Assembly: GCA_947176965.1 (NCBI GenBank)
Contig: CAMWSU010000006.1
Location: 1-63,416, forward strand
Length of the DNA: 63,416 bases
Origin: an uncultured Lachnospiraceae bacterium
Lineage (GTDB): Bacteria > Bacillota > Clostridia > Lachnospirales > Lachnospiraceae
Direction: 5' to 3'
In this document: piece by piece, positions 28,123-36,773 of the stretch
Position numbering within the stretch: the first letter of the stretch is position 1
Layout of the letters: each line of letters begins with the position of its first letter
Position numbers and translations under genes: made by a program
The notes under the pieces: model-generated
What the model was told of the DNA's origin: nothing
Databases searched by the model: none
What the model saw: only the letters and a program-made list of their open reading frames with translations

Positions 28123-29290
28123 CGATTAAGTCTCCTTCTTGATTATATATTTTTATCCCGCTGGGATAATATTCGAGAGATGATTCGGTTCCGAAATAAA
28201 TATCATTTACATAAACTTCATAGGTTGCAGAATCAATTTGGATAAAATAGGTGTTGTCCGGGGTAGGTACCATGAATGATTCCTCCATTTGCGGAGAATA
28301 ATATTCCGCTTCCAATATGAAGGAATAGGAAAACAGACAAACACCTGCCATTGAAAGCGTCAATAGAATTCCGGTACATCGTTTTCTCCAAGTGCCGGAA
28401 TCCTGCAGTAGCATGGTGATGCGTCTTGTTAAGTCGGTTTCTTTTGAATGCACAAAAAAGCAGCCGTTGCGCGCGATAAAACGGGGTGTATGTGAAGAAT
28501 ACAGGATGGCATTCTTTTTTATATACAAGAGGCATTCCGCGTATTGAGCTGTGATGTCCGGTGATTTCTGTGTGATGCGGTCATCGATATTCATTTCTAA
28601 CAGTGTGTTTGTCTGTTGATAGAGGAGTATGCACGCGGGATTCCACCAATAAACAATGGATAAGATGCGGACGGCTCCCTTGATCAGAAAATCACGATGA
28701 AAATAATGCAGCGCTTCGTGGGAAAGGACATAGTACAGCTGATCGGAAGAAAGCGATAAATGATCGGGTAAAATGATGGCAGGCTCTCTGTGACCGAATA
28801 GAATAGGGAAAGCCAGATTTGGCAGCTCGATCACACGAAAACAATTGCGTTTCCCTCGCTGATTGCATATCTTATCCAATATTTCCTGATATTTTGGCTC
28901 CGCTGTTTTGTCCTGGCCGTATTTTAGGATATAGTTTTTCGTATGCCTATAATCATGGATGTAAAGTACAAGATGAATGATGATACCGATTATCCATAGG
29001 ATTTCAAAGAGGTTCCATAAAGAGAGACGTATCGTTAAAATTTGTATTTGATGTTCGCGAAAGTAGGATACTATTTGAGATAACAGATGGGGCAGATTAA
29101 TATTGGTAGAAAACGGAAATTCATAAGGAATGAGAAGCCGGATGACCGTCAGCGCAACAAAGAAAGCGAGTACTTTATAGCCAAGGCGAGCCATAGTCTT
29201 TCCATGAAGAAACAGGACGGCGATCAGACCGGCAAGGATGTTGCTGGTTAATAATGCCATAAGAACCGTCGAGAACGTAAAATGCAGCAT
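28112..29290 (-). CDS. BlaR1/MecR1-type M56 membrane metallopeptidase
   Basis: A 392-residue membrane protein with four N-terminal hydrophobic segments, then the M56 zinc peptidase motif LSHEALHYFHRDF (HExxH) and a downstream helix with NPACILLYQQ. After one more membrane segment (LTLSMAGVCLFSYSF) only about 60 residues remain outside. It lacks the penicillin-binding sensor domain of true BlaR1, so the stimulus is unknown and need not be a beta-lactam. The paired BlaI-like repressor is upstream. GGAGATGTT ribosome site. Confidence 0.88.
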   Translation of the reverse strand: MLHFTFSTVLMALLTSNILAGLIAVLFLHGKTMARLGYKVLAFFVALTVIRLLIPYEFPFSTNINLPHLLSQIVSYFREHQIQILTIRLSLWNLFEILWIIGIIIHLVLYIHDYRHTKNYILKYGQDKTAEPKYQEILDKICNQRGKRNCFRVIELPNLAFPILFGHREPAIILPDHLSLSSDQLYYVLSHEALHYFHRDFLIKGAVRILSIVYWWNPACILLYQQTNTLLEMNIDDRITQKSPDITAQYAECLLYIKKNAILYSSHTPRFIARNGCFFVHSKETDLTRRITMLLQDSGTWRKRCTGILLTLSMAGVCLFSYSFILEAEYYSPQMEESFMVPTPDNTYFIQIDSATYEVYVNDIYFGTESSLEYYPSGIKIYNQEGDLIDET

Positions 29291-29320
29291 AACATCTCCT
29301 TAGCTTTAGTGCGCCAATCG

Positions 29321-29734
29321 TTATTTTCCTTTAGCACCATGATTTTTCTCTTTGTATTCCTGAAGCAGCGTTTCCAGTTCATCGATTTCCGCCAAAGCAT
29401 GCTCGGGGTCATTGTCCGCCTCAACCATGGCGCTGAGCAGGGTCTGACCGGATACCAGTTTACTAAAATGAAGATAGTCGTCTACGAACATTTTCCGGAT
29501 AATATCCGGCGCAGATGCAGTTGCCTTGAAGCGTCTGGAGAAGATGTTGCCTTCCACGGTAATATCCGCCACTTCGATCAATTTTAATTTCAGTAATTTT
29601 CGAATAACCGGCTGGACAATATTGGATGTTAATGTAGGGTGAACCTTGAGAATTTGCGATACATTCATAGGCTCTTCTGAATGAAATACGGTACATAAAA
29701 TATCATATTCTTTGGAATTTAGGTATTTTGTCAT
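29321..29734 (-). CDS. BlaI/MecI-type transcriptional repressor
   Basis: A 137-residue winged-helix repressor (TKYLNSKEYDILCTVFHSEE, recognition helix around TSNIVQPVIRKLLKLKLIEV) with a C-terminal dimerisation helix. In this family the M56 protease partner cleaves the repressor to release its operon. I chose 29734, nine bases from an AGGAG site, not the ATG at 29764. Operon order is blaI-blaR1-exported protein, leftward. It is divergent from the peptide island; the 130 bases between its start and the first island promoter block could hold sites for both, but I see no classic TACA-N2-TGTA operator. Confidence 0.85.
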   Translation of the reverse strand: MTKYLNSKEYDILCTVFHSEEPMNVSQILKVHPTLTSNIVQPVIRKLLKLKLIEVADITVEGNIFSRRFKATASAPDIIRKMFVDDYLHFSKLVSGQTLLSAMVEADNDPEHALAEIDELETLLQEYKEKNHGAKGK

Positions 29735-29867
29735 GATGGTTCTCCTGATAAATTGTTGGGTCAAAATGGTGGTTTCAATAATTTGTGATTATAGCTATTT
29801 TATAATAATACATTCAGAGAAGCAACTCGTATAAATTGGAATATAGGGAATCGGAGTATGGATGCAA

Positions 29868-29930
29868 AATTATTTATATAATGTAGAATTGTAAAGATGA
29901 TTGACTGAATAGTGGAAATGTTATATGATT
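29868..29930 (+). promoter_or_regulatory. Promoter block A of the peptide island
   Basis: A -35 TTGACT (29901-29906), 17-base spacer and -10 TATGAT (29924-29929). The 63-base block 29868-29930 matches 38618-38680 at 45 positions without a gap, including 33 bases of AT-rich DNA ahead of the -35. The shared upstream part suggests a common activator or UP-element. The leader to the first start codon (30024) is about 90 bases with no gene. Confidence 0.85.
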
Positions 29931-30023
29931 TTATATAATATCAGAAAAATTGTAGTTGAAATTAAAACGGTGATTAGATTTATTGATTTATTTGATCAAA
30001 GTGATCGTAGAGGAAAATAAGCT

Positions 30024-31277
30024 ATGAAATTAATTTGGAATGAATATGTACATTTTATTCCCGACAAAGAAAGAGTATTTGTTGGAAATACAATGAATAA
30101 AGATTGTATGTTTATAACAAAAGAATGTTATCAGATATTAAATGATGCAATCAAAAATGAATTGTCAGAAAAGCAGGTCATTGATTCTTTTCAGACGGAA
30201 AAAGAGCGTCAGTATGTAAAAGAGTTATTTGAAATCTTAAATCAGAAGGGAATGATTGGAGACTTCAATTATTCGGAATTGTTTCGGGATAATCTAAAAA
30301 TAACGTGGGCATTTACAGATCAATGTAACTTGAGATGTAGGCATTGTGCAAATTCATCCGGTGAAATGAAGAGAGGAAAAGAATTAGAAAAAGAGGAGCT
30401 GTTTGAAATTGCAGATAAAATCTGCGCATTACATCCTAAAAGCATTTGTCTGACGGGCGGAGAACCATTATATAATCCTTATTTTTGGGATATTGTAGAT
30501 TATATAAAGAGTCAATTCAATGGTGATTTTAGATTAATGACAAACGGAACTTTGATCAACGAGGAAAATGCCTCTAAATTGGCGGAACAGTTTTTCTCAA
30601 TTGATATTAGCTTGGACGGTGTTGATGAGGAAAGTTGTGCCAAGATACGAGGTAAGCATGTTTTTGGAAAAGTGATTCTAGGAATAAAACTCTTGAAAAA
30701 GCACGGAGCGGAAAGAATCGTAGTTTCTATGGTGGATTGCAGAGCCACGCATGAACATATACAGACATTTAAGGATTTGTGTACAAATGAGCTGGGCGTA
30801 AAATATATGGTCAGGGCTTTTGATCGTGTTGGCAGAGGAGAAGAGAATAGAAGCGAATTGGAAAATCCACCTCTTACTATTTTTGAAAATGATGCAGATG
30901 AAAAAAAAGAGAATAAACAAGCTTCAATCAAAAAAAATGAAAAGAGATATATGCCTGACGTATTTGGATGTAAGGCTGCACTCATGGAATTTTACATAGA
31001 TTATCGGGGACAGATTTTTCCGTGTCCTGTACTGGATTCAAAAGAATTTCTTCTTGGTAATGTATTACAAGAGGATTTAGAACAATATATATTCGAAAGA
31101 AAGTATATGGAGAGTAAAGGATATGGCACGCTGCTTCAATACCTTCCATGGAATCTGCCGGGATGCTCGGATTGCAAGAACCAATTGTTCTGCTATACAT
31201 GCATCGGAGATATCAAAGAGAAATATGAAAGTGGAATTATAAAGAATTGTAGTGAAAAAATATGTTTTGAAAACTGA
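30024..31277 (+). CDS. Radical SAM/SPASM peptide-maturation enzyme
   Basis: A 417-residue protein. Residues 1-85 look like a PqqD-type peptide-recognition winged helix. The radical SAM motif is CNLRCRHC (Cys101, Cys105, Cys108), with the SAM-binding SICLTGGEPL. The C-terminal SPASM domain (from about residue 310) has Cys in FGCKAAL, IFPCPVL, PGCSDCKNQLFCYTCIGD and later, for auxiliary 4Fe-4S clusters. Such enzymes install carbon or thioether crosslinks in ribosomal peptides. It is the first gene of operon A, 12 bases before the second radical SAM gene. Base composition is much A+T-richer than the flanking chromosome. Confidence 0.9.
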   Translation: MKLIWNEYVHFIPDKERVFVGNTMNKDCMFITKECYQILNDAIKNELSEKQVIDSFQTEKERQYVKELFEILNQKGMIGDFNYSELFRDNLKITWAFTDQCNLRCRHCANSSGEMKRGKELEKEELFEIADKICALHPKSICLTGGEPLYNPYFWDIVDYIKSQFNGDFRLMTNGTLINEENASKLAEQFFSIDISLDGVDEESCAKIRGKHVFGKVILGIKLLKKHGAERIVVSMVDCRATHEHIQTFKDLCTNELGVKYMVRAFDRVGRGEENRSELENPPLTIFENDADEKKENKQASIKKNEKRYMPDVFGCKAALMEFYIDYRGQIFPCPVLDSKEFLLGNVLQEDLEQYIFERKYMESKGYGTLLQYLPWNLPGCSDCKNQLFCYTCIGDIKEKYESGIIKNCSEKICFEN

Positions 31278-31289
31278 GGTACAAGATCA

Positions 31290-32306
31290 ATGCTGTTTAA
31301 CATATGGGTCACACAGGATTGTAATCTTTCCTGTAAATATTGTTATGAAAAAGCAAAAAGAAAAAGAAGTCTGAGTCCGGAAGACGCAGATGCGGTGATC
31401 GCATTTGTTTTGAAGTATCAGACAAACAGATTGAATCAGGTAAACTTTCATGGCGGAGAACCGCTACTTAATTGGAATGTAATAAAATATATCGTACAAC
31501 AAATCAATTGTTCCTCCCTAAAAAAGGGACAGTTTCGATTTAGTTTTACGACAAACGGAATAATAATTACGGATGATGTGCTACATTTTCTTAAAGAAAA
31601 TGAAATCCGGATTTCGGTCAGCATTGACGGAAAACCGCAGACACATAATAAAAACCGGATAGATCAAAGCGGGAACGGTACCTATCCACTGGTGGAGGAG
31701 AGTTTAAGACAGATGGAAGAGAAAGGGGTAGATTATGAGATCAGAATGACATATACCTCAGAAACAATATCGGAACTGGCTCACAATGTTGCATTTTTGT
31801 TGGAGCATTTTAAGTGTTCCTGTCTGCGCTGGGCACCGGATTGTCATGATTGTGGGTGGAACGAAAAAAAGGTGCAGATATTGATTAAACAATATCAAAG
31901 CATAATGGAATACCAAGAGAAAATTAAAAAAGAACAGGCCGAAAAGATAGCAGCATTCAATATCAATTATTTTAATAGATTAAGCGCATGCTGTGGCGGC
32001 GTCACAGAGATTAATATTGATACAAGAGGAGATTTATATCCTTGTACTTATGTTTGCGGAAACAAAGAATTTTTGATGGGTAATGTCAAAGATGGACCGG
32101 ATGTAGAGCGTATCAAAAGTATTCATAACACGATGCAGAAAAGTTATCTGAAATGTGAAACTTGTCAAAATAAAGAGTATTGTATCGGGAATCGTTGTAA
32201 AATGATTAATTATGTAGAAGATAACCGTTGTAGTTCTTATATAGAAAATCTCTGTAGTATATCCAATGCAGAGATCGATTTGTTAAGAGAACAATGGATG
32301 CTATAA
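31290..32306 (+). CDS. Radical SAM/SPASM peptide maturase
   Basis: A 338-residue protein beginning almost at the cluster motif: CNLSCKYCYE (Cys11, Cys15, Cys18), then NQVNFHGGEPLLNW. The C-terminal SPASM region has CCGGVTEINIDTRGDLYPC and CETCQNKEYCIGNRC. There is no recognition domain at the N-terminus, so it may rely on the PqqD-like part of its neighbour. It resembles the clostridial maturase group with YCYE after the third Cys (CcpM-like, from memory). The two SPASM enzymes could act on the same precursor or form a pair. Confidence 0.88.
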   Translation: MLFNIWVTQDCNLSCKYCYEKAKRKRSLSPEDADAVIAFVLKYQTNRLNQVNFHGGEPLLNWNVIKYIVQQINCSSLKKGQFRFSFTTNGIIITDDVLHFLKENEIRISVSIDGKPQTHNKNRIDQSGNGTYPLVEESLRQMEEKGVDYEIRMTYTSETISELAHNVAFLLEHFKCSCLRWAPDCHDCGWNEKKVQILIKQYQSIMEYQEKIKKEQAEKIAAFNINYFNRLSACCGGVTEINIDTRGDLYPCTYVCGNKEFLMGNVKDGPDVERIKSIHNTMQKSYLKCETCQNKEYCIGNRCKMINYVEDNRCSSYIENLCSISNAEIDLLREQWML

Positions 32307-32334
32307 TATAATTCATGGAAAGGAAAGACTGCGT

Positions 32335-32583
32335 ATGAAAAATGAAATAACAGATTTTATGGAGTTGAGGGACCAATTTGATGTAAGGCTGCAGGGATGC
32401 AGTAATGACTGTAAGGAATATAGAAGGGCCACGGCATCGGAGGTTCGGCAAATTGAGAGGCTGGGGGTGAATTGTTGCGAACCATCAGATGAAGACGCTG
32501 AAGCGGGCAGAGAGGCAGCGCGGATACTTGGTATAACATATTGTTTTTATAACCTAACACCTAAGACTTCAATTTATTTGTAA
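32335..32583 (+). CDS. 82-residue Cys-containing protein, MnmA-like fragment or second peptide
   Basis: The start has a good ribosome site (GGAAAGGAAAGACTGCGT). Five Cys: CSNDC, CC, and one near the end. Residues 46-68 (NCCEPSDEDAEAG then AARILGITYCFYN) resemble the segment of tRNA 2-thiouridylase MnmA that reads CC...D.EDAR..A..LGI.YYV.N, but the PP-loop SGGVDSS motif and the rest of MnmA are missing. It may be a remnant captured from mnmA, a small thiolation-type helper, or a precursor substrate. It lies directly between the radical SAM pair and the ABC pair. Confidence 0.55.
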   Translation: MKNEITDFMELRDQFDVRLQGCSNDCKEYRRATASEVRQIERLGVNCCEPSDEDAEAGREAARILGITYCFYNLTPKTSIYL

Positions 32584-32630
32584 TAAATTAATGTTATAGT
32601 ATCCATTGTTTTTTTATCAGGAGGTTCTTT

Positions 32631-35126
32631 ATGTTTCTTTTTGCAAAAATGATGATAAAGCACCATATCAGACGCAGTTACATGATCATTCTAGGCATTG
32701 CCTGTTCGGTGACCATGATGTTCTGCATGATTCAGATGGGGGACAGCATTAATAACAAGTATAAGGAACAAGCAATGGAAACAAACCGGCATGATTTTTC
32801 GATAGTCGGTTTGACAAAAGAGCAGGCAGAATGGCTAAAAGCGGAATTGGATAAAGAAAAGATTGAAGCATCGGGAATCTCTTGGAGCGATTATCGTGAG
32901 ACACAAATGAAACCGGAAGCATTTCAGAAAATAGAGCTTCAAATCTGTGCGGGAACGAAGGAAGGTTTGGAAGAAACCGGTCTTCGGCTTCGGGAAGGAA
33001 GATGGAGCGAGTCATCGGATGAAATCGTTTTGGAACAGTATGTCTGTGAGATGCTTGGAAGCTGGATCGGCGATGAGGTTGCAGTTGCTTGTGGTCTGAC
33101 GGGAGATACCTATTGTTTCCGACTTGTCGGCATTATGGAAAATACACCAATTCTATTAAGCAGCAAATGGCAAATGGGGTTCATGAACGTTTCCTTTGAG
33201 TTCCTTTATGAAGCAGGACAGATAACGCCGGAGGCAGAAGAATACAGCCTGATTGTTACGGTAAGTTCTGATGTGGATGCCTATGACGAGGAAGAAGTAA
33301 TAGAATTAGAAAATAAAGCTCAGGAACTGCTTGCCCGTATTTATGGACTGGATGGTTTTTCTGATACGTCTCGTAAAGTAGTTAGTGGGCAGGCTTCGGA
33401 GGAAGAAGGAGAGATCGTAAGGAGAATCAATAGAAATACCGTATTTAATAATTCGAAATGGGAAAATAATGAGGAATATCTCTTCCAGTCCGAAACCGGG
33501 AATGTATTAAAGGCATTGCCAATATTACTCGCGGTATCTATGATCCTGCTGATCTTTAACAGCATGCACCTTGCCATTGCCGAAAATACAAGAGAATTAG
33601 GGATGCTGCGCTGTATCGGAATGAACTATTGGCAGACCGGTCTGATCATATTTGCGGAAAATATTTTTTACTGCATTTTGGGGTATGGGCTCGGCATTGT
33701 CTTTGGGAATTTATTGAATCAGATCATTGCCAAGAAGATCCTTTTATATCTGACCGGCGAATATGTGGGGATCAGACAGCTTCCGAGTAGCTATCTGCTG
33801 ACGGCGGCGGTTGTTCTGATTGCTCTGGTCATGGCATTTGCACTATCCATCCATAAGATCATAGCGCTGACACCCATAGAAGCAAGTAAATATAACGGAT
33901 CCACCATATCACCCAAAAAAGTACAGACGATGGAGCAATGGTCTAGTGTGAAATTTACCAAAAGAAATATCAGACGGGAGCAGAGCAAGAGCGTGATCGT
34001 GATGCTCTCCATGATCTTTTCTATGATGATCCTAATGATCATCGTTAATACCATGCTCAACGTAAAATTGCCGGAGAAGGACCGCAAGAGCAGATTTTCG
34101 GACTATGAAGTGTATATCCCCCGTGACGGATGGATGGGTGCCATGGAAGGGAATTTTATCGTAGAACTCTCTATCCCGGAAATAGAAGAAGTACGGGGCG
34201 TGACCGGCGTAGAGAAAACCTATGCGATGGGCACGAATTATTTTTGTTTTATGTATCAACAGAACGGGAATGATATCCATGATATCATTTATGATGACGC
34301 GCTTTTTCAATGGCTGTTGGAACAAAACGGAAAAACAGAACTTTGGAATAAAGAACTGGATTCCATCTGCGTGATAACAGGAGCATATGAAGAAGAACAG
34401 GAACTTCTTGAGGAAATAGAGGAAGCAGGTTCGATTACATACATACTGAATAATGGAGAACAAGGCACGCTGGATGTCAATTTCGTTCTGCATGCAGATT
34501 ACATACCGGAAATTAAAGAAAACGGAGAGGGCAGAGGTGCAGTTACGATTATTCTAACAGAAAAAGCCGCTTTGGAAATTTATGGTGATTATAGTTATAC
34601 GGACGTGATGATAAAATGCAATTCTGACGCTAATGAAAAGACGTTTGCTGAGGTTGCAGCGGTCTTTGCGGATAATGAGTATGCGATATGCGGGTCATAC
34701 GAAATGGGCATGGAAAAAATAATTACGGACACGCTGGTGCTCCTGTACATTGCGGCCATGATCGTCTTCGCCACGGCAGTAACAGCGGTACTGAATATGA
34801 TGATCATCATGAAGGCAAACTTGGTTCTCAGGCGGAGAGAATACGGCATATGGCGAGCATTGGGAATGGCATTAAAACAATTAAAAAGAACGATCAGCAT
34901 AGAGGTACTGCTCATGCTTTTTACTTCCTATGTGATCGCGGTTGTCATTTCGTTTCCACTCATATGTTATATGTGTGCCCTGATGGGAAATTTTAATGTG
35001 AAAGGAATCGTGACAGGCTATCTGGGAATTGGTGTTGTTTTCATTCTGTCCGTGTATATCTTAGTCATGTCAGGACTGAAATTTAAGCAGACAAATGAAA
35101 TTATTGCGGATATCAGGGAGGAATAA
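32631..35126 (+). CDS. FtsX/MacB-type ABC transporter permease
   Basis: An 831-residue permease with the FtsX-like layout doubled: one N-terminal membrane helix, a large outside domain (about residues 40-280), three helices (LPILLAVSMILLIFNSMHLA onward), a second helix-outside-domain unit, then three last helices. This is the form used for self-protection against peptides or for peptide release in Firmicutes (BceB/VexB-like). Its ATPase starts 2 bases after it. Likely immunity or export for the island product. GGAGG ribosome site. Confidence 0.9.
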   Translation: MFLFAKMMIKHHIRRSYMIILGIACSVTMMFCMIQMGDSINNKYKEQAMETNRHDFSIVGLTKEQAEWLKAELDKEKIEASGISWSDYRETQMKPEAFQKIELQICAGTKEGLEETGLRLREGRWSESSDEIVLEQYVCEMLGSWIGDEVAVACGLTGDTYCFRLVGIMENTPILLSSKWQMGFMNVSFEFLYEAGQITPEAEEYSLIVTVSSDVDAYDEEEVIELENKAQELLARIYGLDGFSDTSRKVVSGQASEEEGEIVRRINRNTVFNNSKWENNEEYLFQSETGNVLKALPILLAVSMILLIFNSMHLAIAENTRELGMLRCIGMNYWQTGLIIFAENIFYCILGYGLGIVFGNLLNQIIAKKILLYLTGEYVGIRQLPSSYLLTAAVVLIALVMAFALSIHKIIALTPIEASKYNGSTISPKKVQTMEQWSSVKFTKRNIRREQSKSVIVMLSMIFSMMILMIIVNTMLNVKLPEKDRKSRFSDYEVYIPRDGWMGAMEGNFIVELSIPEIEEVRGVTGVEKTYAMGTNYFCFMYQQNGNDIHDIIYDDALFQWLLEQNGKTELWNKELDSICVITGAYEEEQELLEEIEEAGSITYILNNGEQGTLDVNFVLHADYIPEIKENGEGRGAVTIILTEKAALEIYGDYSYTDVMIKCNSDANEKTFAEVAAVFADNEYAICGSYEMGMEKIITDTLVLLYIAAMIVFATAVTAVLNMMIIMKANLVLRRREYGIWRALGMALKQLKRTISIEVLLMLFTSYVIAVVISFPLICYMCALMGNFNVKGIVTGYLGIGVVFILSVYILVMSGLKFKQTNEIIADIREE

Positions 35127-35128
35127 CA

Positions 35129-35800
35129 ATGAGTCTGATCGAATTAAAGAACGCGGTAAAGGAATATACGCCAGGAGAGATTACGGTACGTGCGCTGGAT
35201 GAACTAAGCCTTGGGGTGCAGCAGGGGGAAATCATTGTCATTTTGGGTCAAAGTGGTTCGGGAAAAAGTACGCTGCTCAATATCATGGGCGGACTGGATG
35301 TCCTGACCTCCGGGGAAATCCTGTTAGAGGGAAAGCCGTACACGAATTTTAAGGATGCGGAGATGTCAAAGCTGCGCAGACAGAAATTCGGATTCATATT
35401 CCAGGCATATAATCTTCTTCCGCTTTTGACCATTTATGAGAATATTATCGCACCGCTCCTTTTGGATAACAAGCGCGTACAGCGAAAAGATGTGGAAGCA
35501 TTGAGCGAGAGCCTTGGCATCAAAGAGCAGCTTGATAAATTTCCGAACCAGCTTTCCGGCGGTCAGCAGCAGCGCGCAGCGATTGTAAGGGCATTGATCA
35601 ATCAGCCGAAGGTCATTTTTGCGGATGAGCCGACAGGTAATCTGGATAAGGATACCGGCGAGCAGGTGATGAGCTGTCTGATCGACGCGGTGAAAAAAGA
35701 AGGAGCAACCTTAGTCATGGTAACGCATAATGAAAAGCTTTCTTCCTATGCGGACCGAGTGATACGGATGGAGAGCGGAAAAGAGATTGGGCAGAAATAA
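35129..35800 (+). CDS. ABC transporter ATPase, MacB/LolD type
   Basis: A 223-residue ATPase with Walker A GQSGSGKST, signature LSGGQQQRAAIVRAL, Walker B VIFADEPTGNLD and H-loop VTHNE. It pairs with the FtsX-type permease just upstream. It overlaps the next gene's TTG start by 14 bases. Confidence 0.93.
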   Translation: MSLIELKNAVKEYTPGEITVRALDELSLGVQQGEIIVILGQSGSGKSTLLNIMGGLDVLTSGEILLEGKPYTNFKDAEMSKLRRQKFGFIFQAYNLLPLLTIYENIIAPLLLDNKRVQRKDVEALSESLGIKEQLDKFPNQLSGGQQQRAAIVRALINQPKVIFADEPTGNLDKDTGEQVMSCLIDAVKKEGATLVMVTHNEKLSSYADRVIRMESGKEIGQK

Positions 35801-36773
35801 AGAGTGGTATGATGTAGCTGTTATCGACAGCGGCTTAGGAGAATATGGCAGATACTTTCAGGATTCCTATGTGGGACAGATCAACTTTATTTTTGATGGA
35901 TATGGTGACGGTAAAATATTCGAGGAAGCATATTTTACCGGTACCCATTCATTTAATGTCCTGAGTGTAATGGAAAAATATAAAAATAATTTCAAATATA
36001 GGTATCATAATTACAATATTGTAAACGGAAATGGAAGAAGTTCGAGTTATGCACTTTTAAAGGCATTGGAATATCTGTTGGGGCAGGATGAAATTGATAT
36101 TGTTGTTGCATGCTTAAGCTATGACAATATGGCTTATCATAATGAAATACAGAAGTGCTGCTCCATATTAAGAGAAAAAGGAAAGGTCATTTTTGTAGCT
36201 GAAAATTATGATAATGACGCTATTTCTAATCATTTGAAAGATGTAATCCTTGTAAAAAAGGGAATGTATAAAACGCCAAAAGAATATGGAATAGAATTAT
36301 TTGATGAGCAAAAGATTTATGGAAATATTTTACCGGAGTTTATTTTAACTGAGAGTGGGAGATCTGTATTATTTGGCGGAACCAGCATGGCAACTGCTAA
36401 AATAGCCTCCATGCTTTCCGGGCTTTATTTACAGGGGGATTTACAAAGGATTTTTCACTCGAGAAGCCTGGATGAAATAAAGGATTTAAGCATTAGGACG
36501 CGACCTGCTGAAAAGTGGATAGAGCAGGTGTGGGAAATGCTTGCAGTAGTTTTGAGAGAAATTGGGGAACAATTTAGGGGGGTGGAGACATCAGATTGCT
36601 CCACAATGGAGTTATTAAGCCATAAAGAGAAATATGATATGTTGATCGGTGGATTCAATAGATGGTGTACAGAGTGGAAGATGGGGAACATGAATTATTA
36701 TGATTTCGGGACGGTTTATTCGATTGCGCGATGGTTTGAGGCAAATGAAAAGAAGTACACATATCATTTTTAA
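35787..36773 (+). CDS. Subtilisin-like (S8) protein, diverged
   Basis: A 328-residue protein starting with TTG within the ATPase gene. The S8 elements are AVIDSGLG (Asp14), an HSFNVLSVM segment that aligns with the HGT motif (His54), AEN (Asn140, oxyanion) and FGGTSMATAKIASM (Ser200). The triad is therefore retained, though SFN replaces GTx after His. It has no signal peptide, so it would work in the cytoplasm, probably on the peptide or its leader. About 100 residues follow the fold. A second S8-type gene lies at 41769. No recognised secretion signal or prodomain. Confidence 0.8.
   Translation: MGRNKEWYDVAVIDSGLGEYGRYFQDSYVGQINFIFDGYGDGKIFEEAYFTGTHSFNVLSVMEKYKNNFKYRYHNYNIVNGNGRSSSYALLKALEYLLGQDEIDIVVACLSYDNMAYHNEIQKCCSILREKGKVIFVAENYDNDAISNHLKDVILVKKGMYKTPKEYGIELFDEQKIYGNILPEFILTESGRSVLFGGTSMATAKIASMLSGLYLQGDLQRIFHSRSLDEIKDLSIRTRPAEKWIEQVWEMLAVVLREIGEQFRGVETSDCSTMELLSHKEKYDMLIGGFNRWCTEWKMGNMNYYDFGTVYSIARWFEANEKKYTYHF

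Noticed and set aside
29321-29734. BlaI-like protein as the regulator of the peptide island
   Set aside because: Its genes form their own leftward operon with an M56 partner, and no shared dyad operator is seen in both island promoter blocks.
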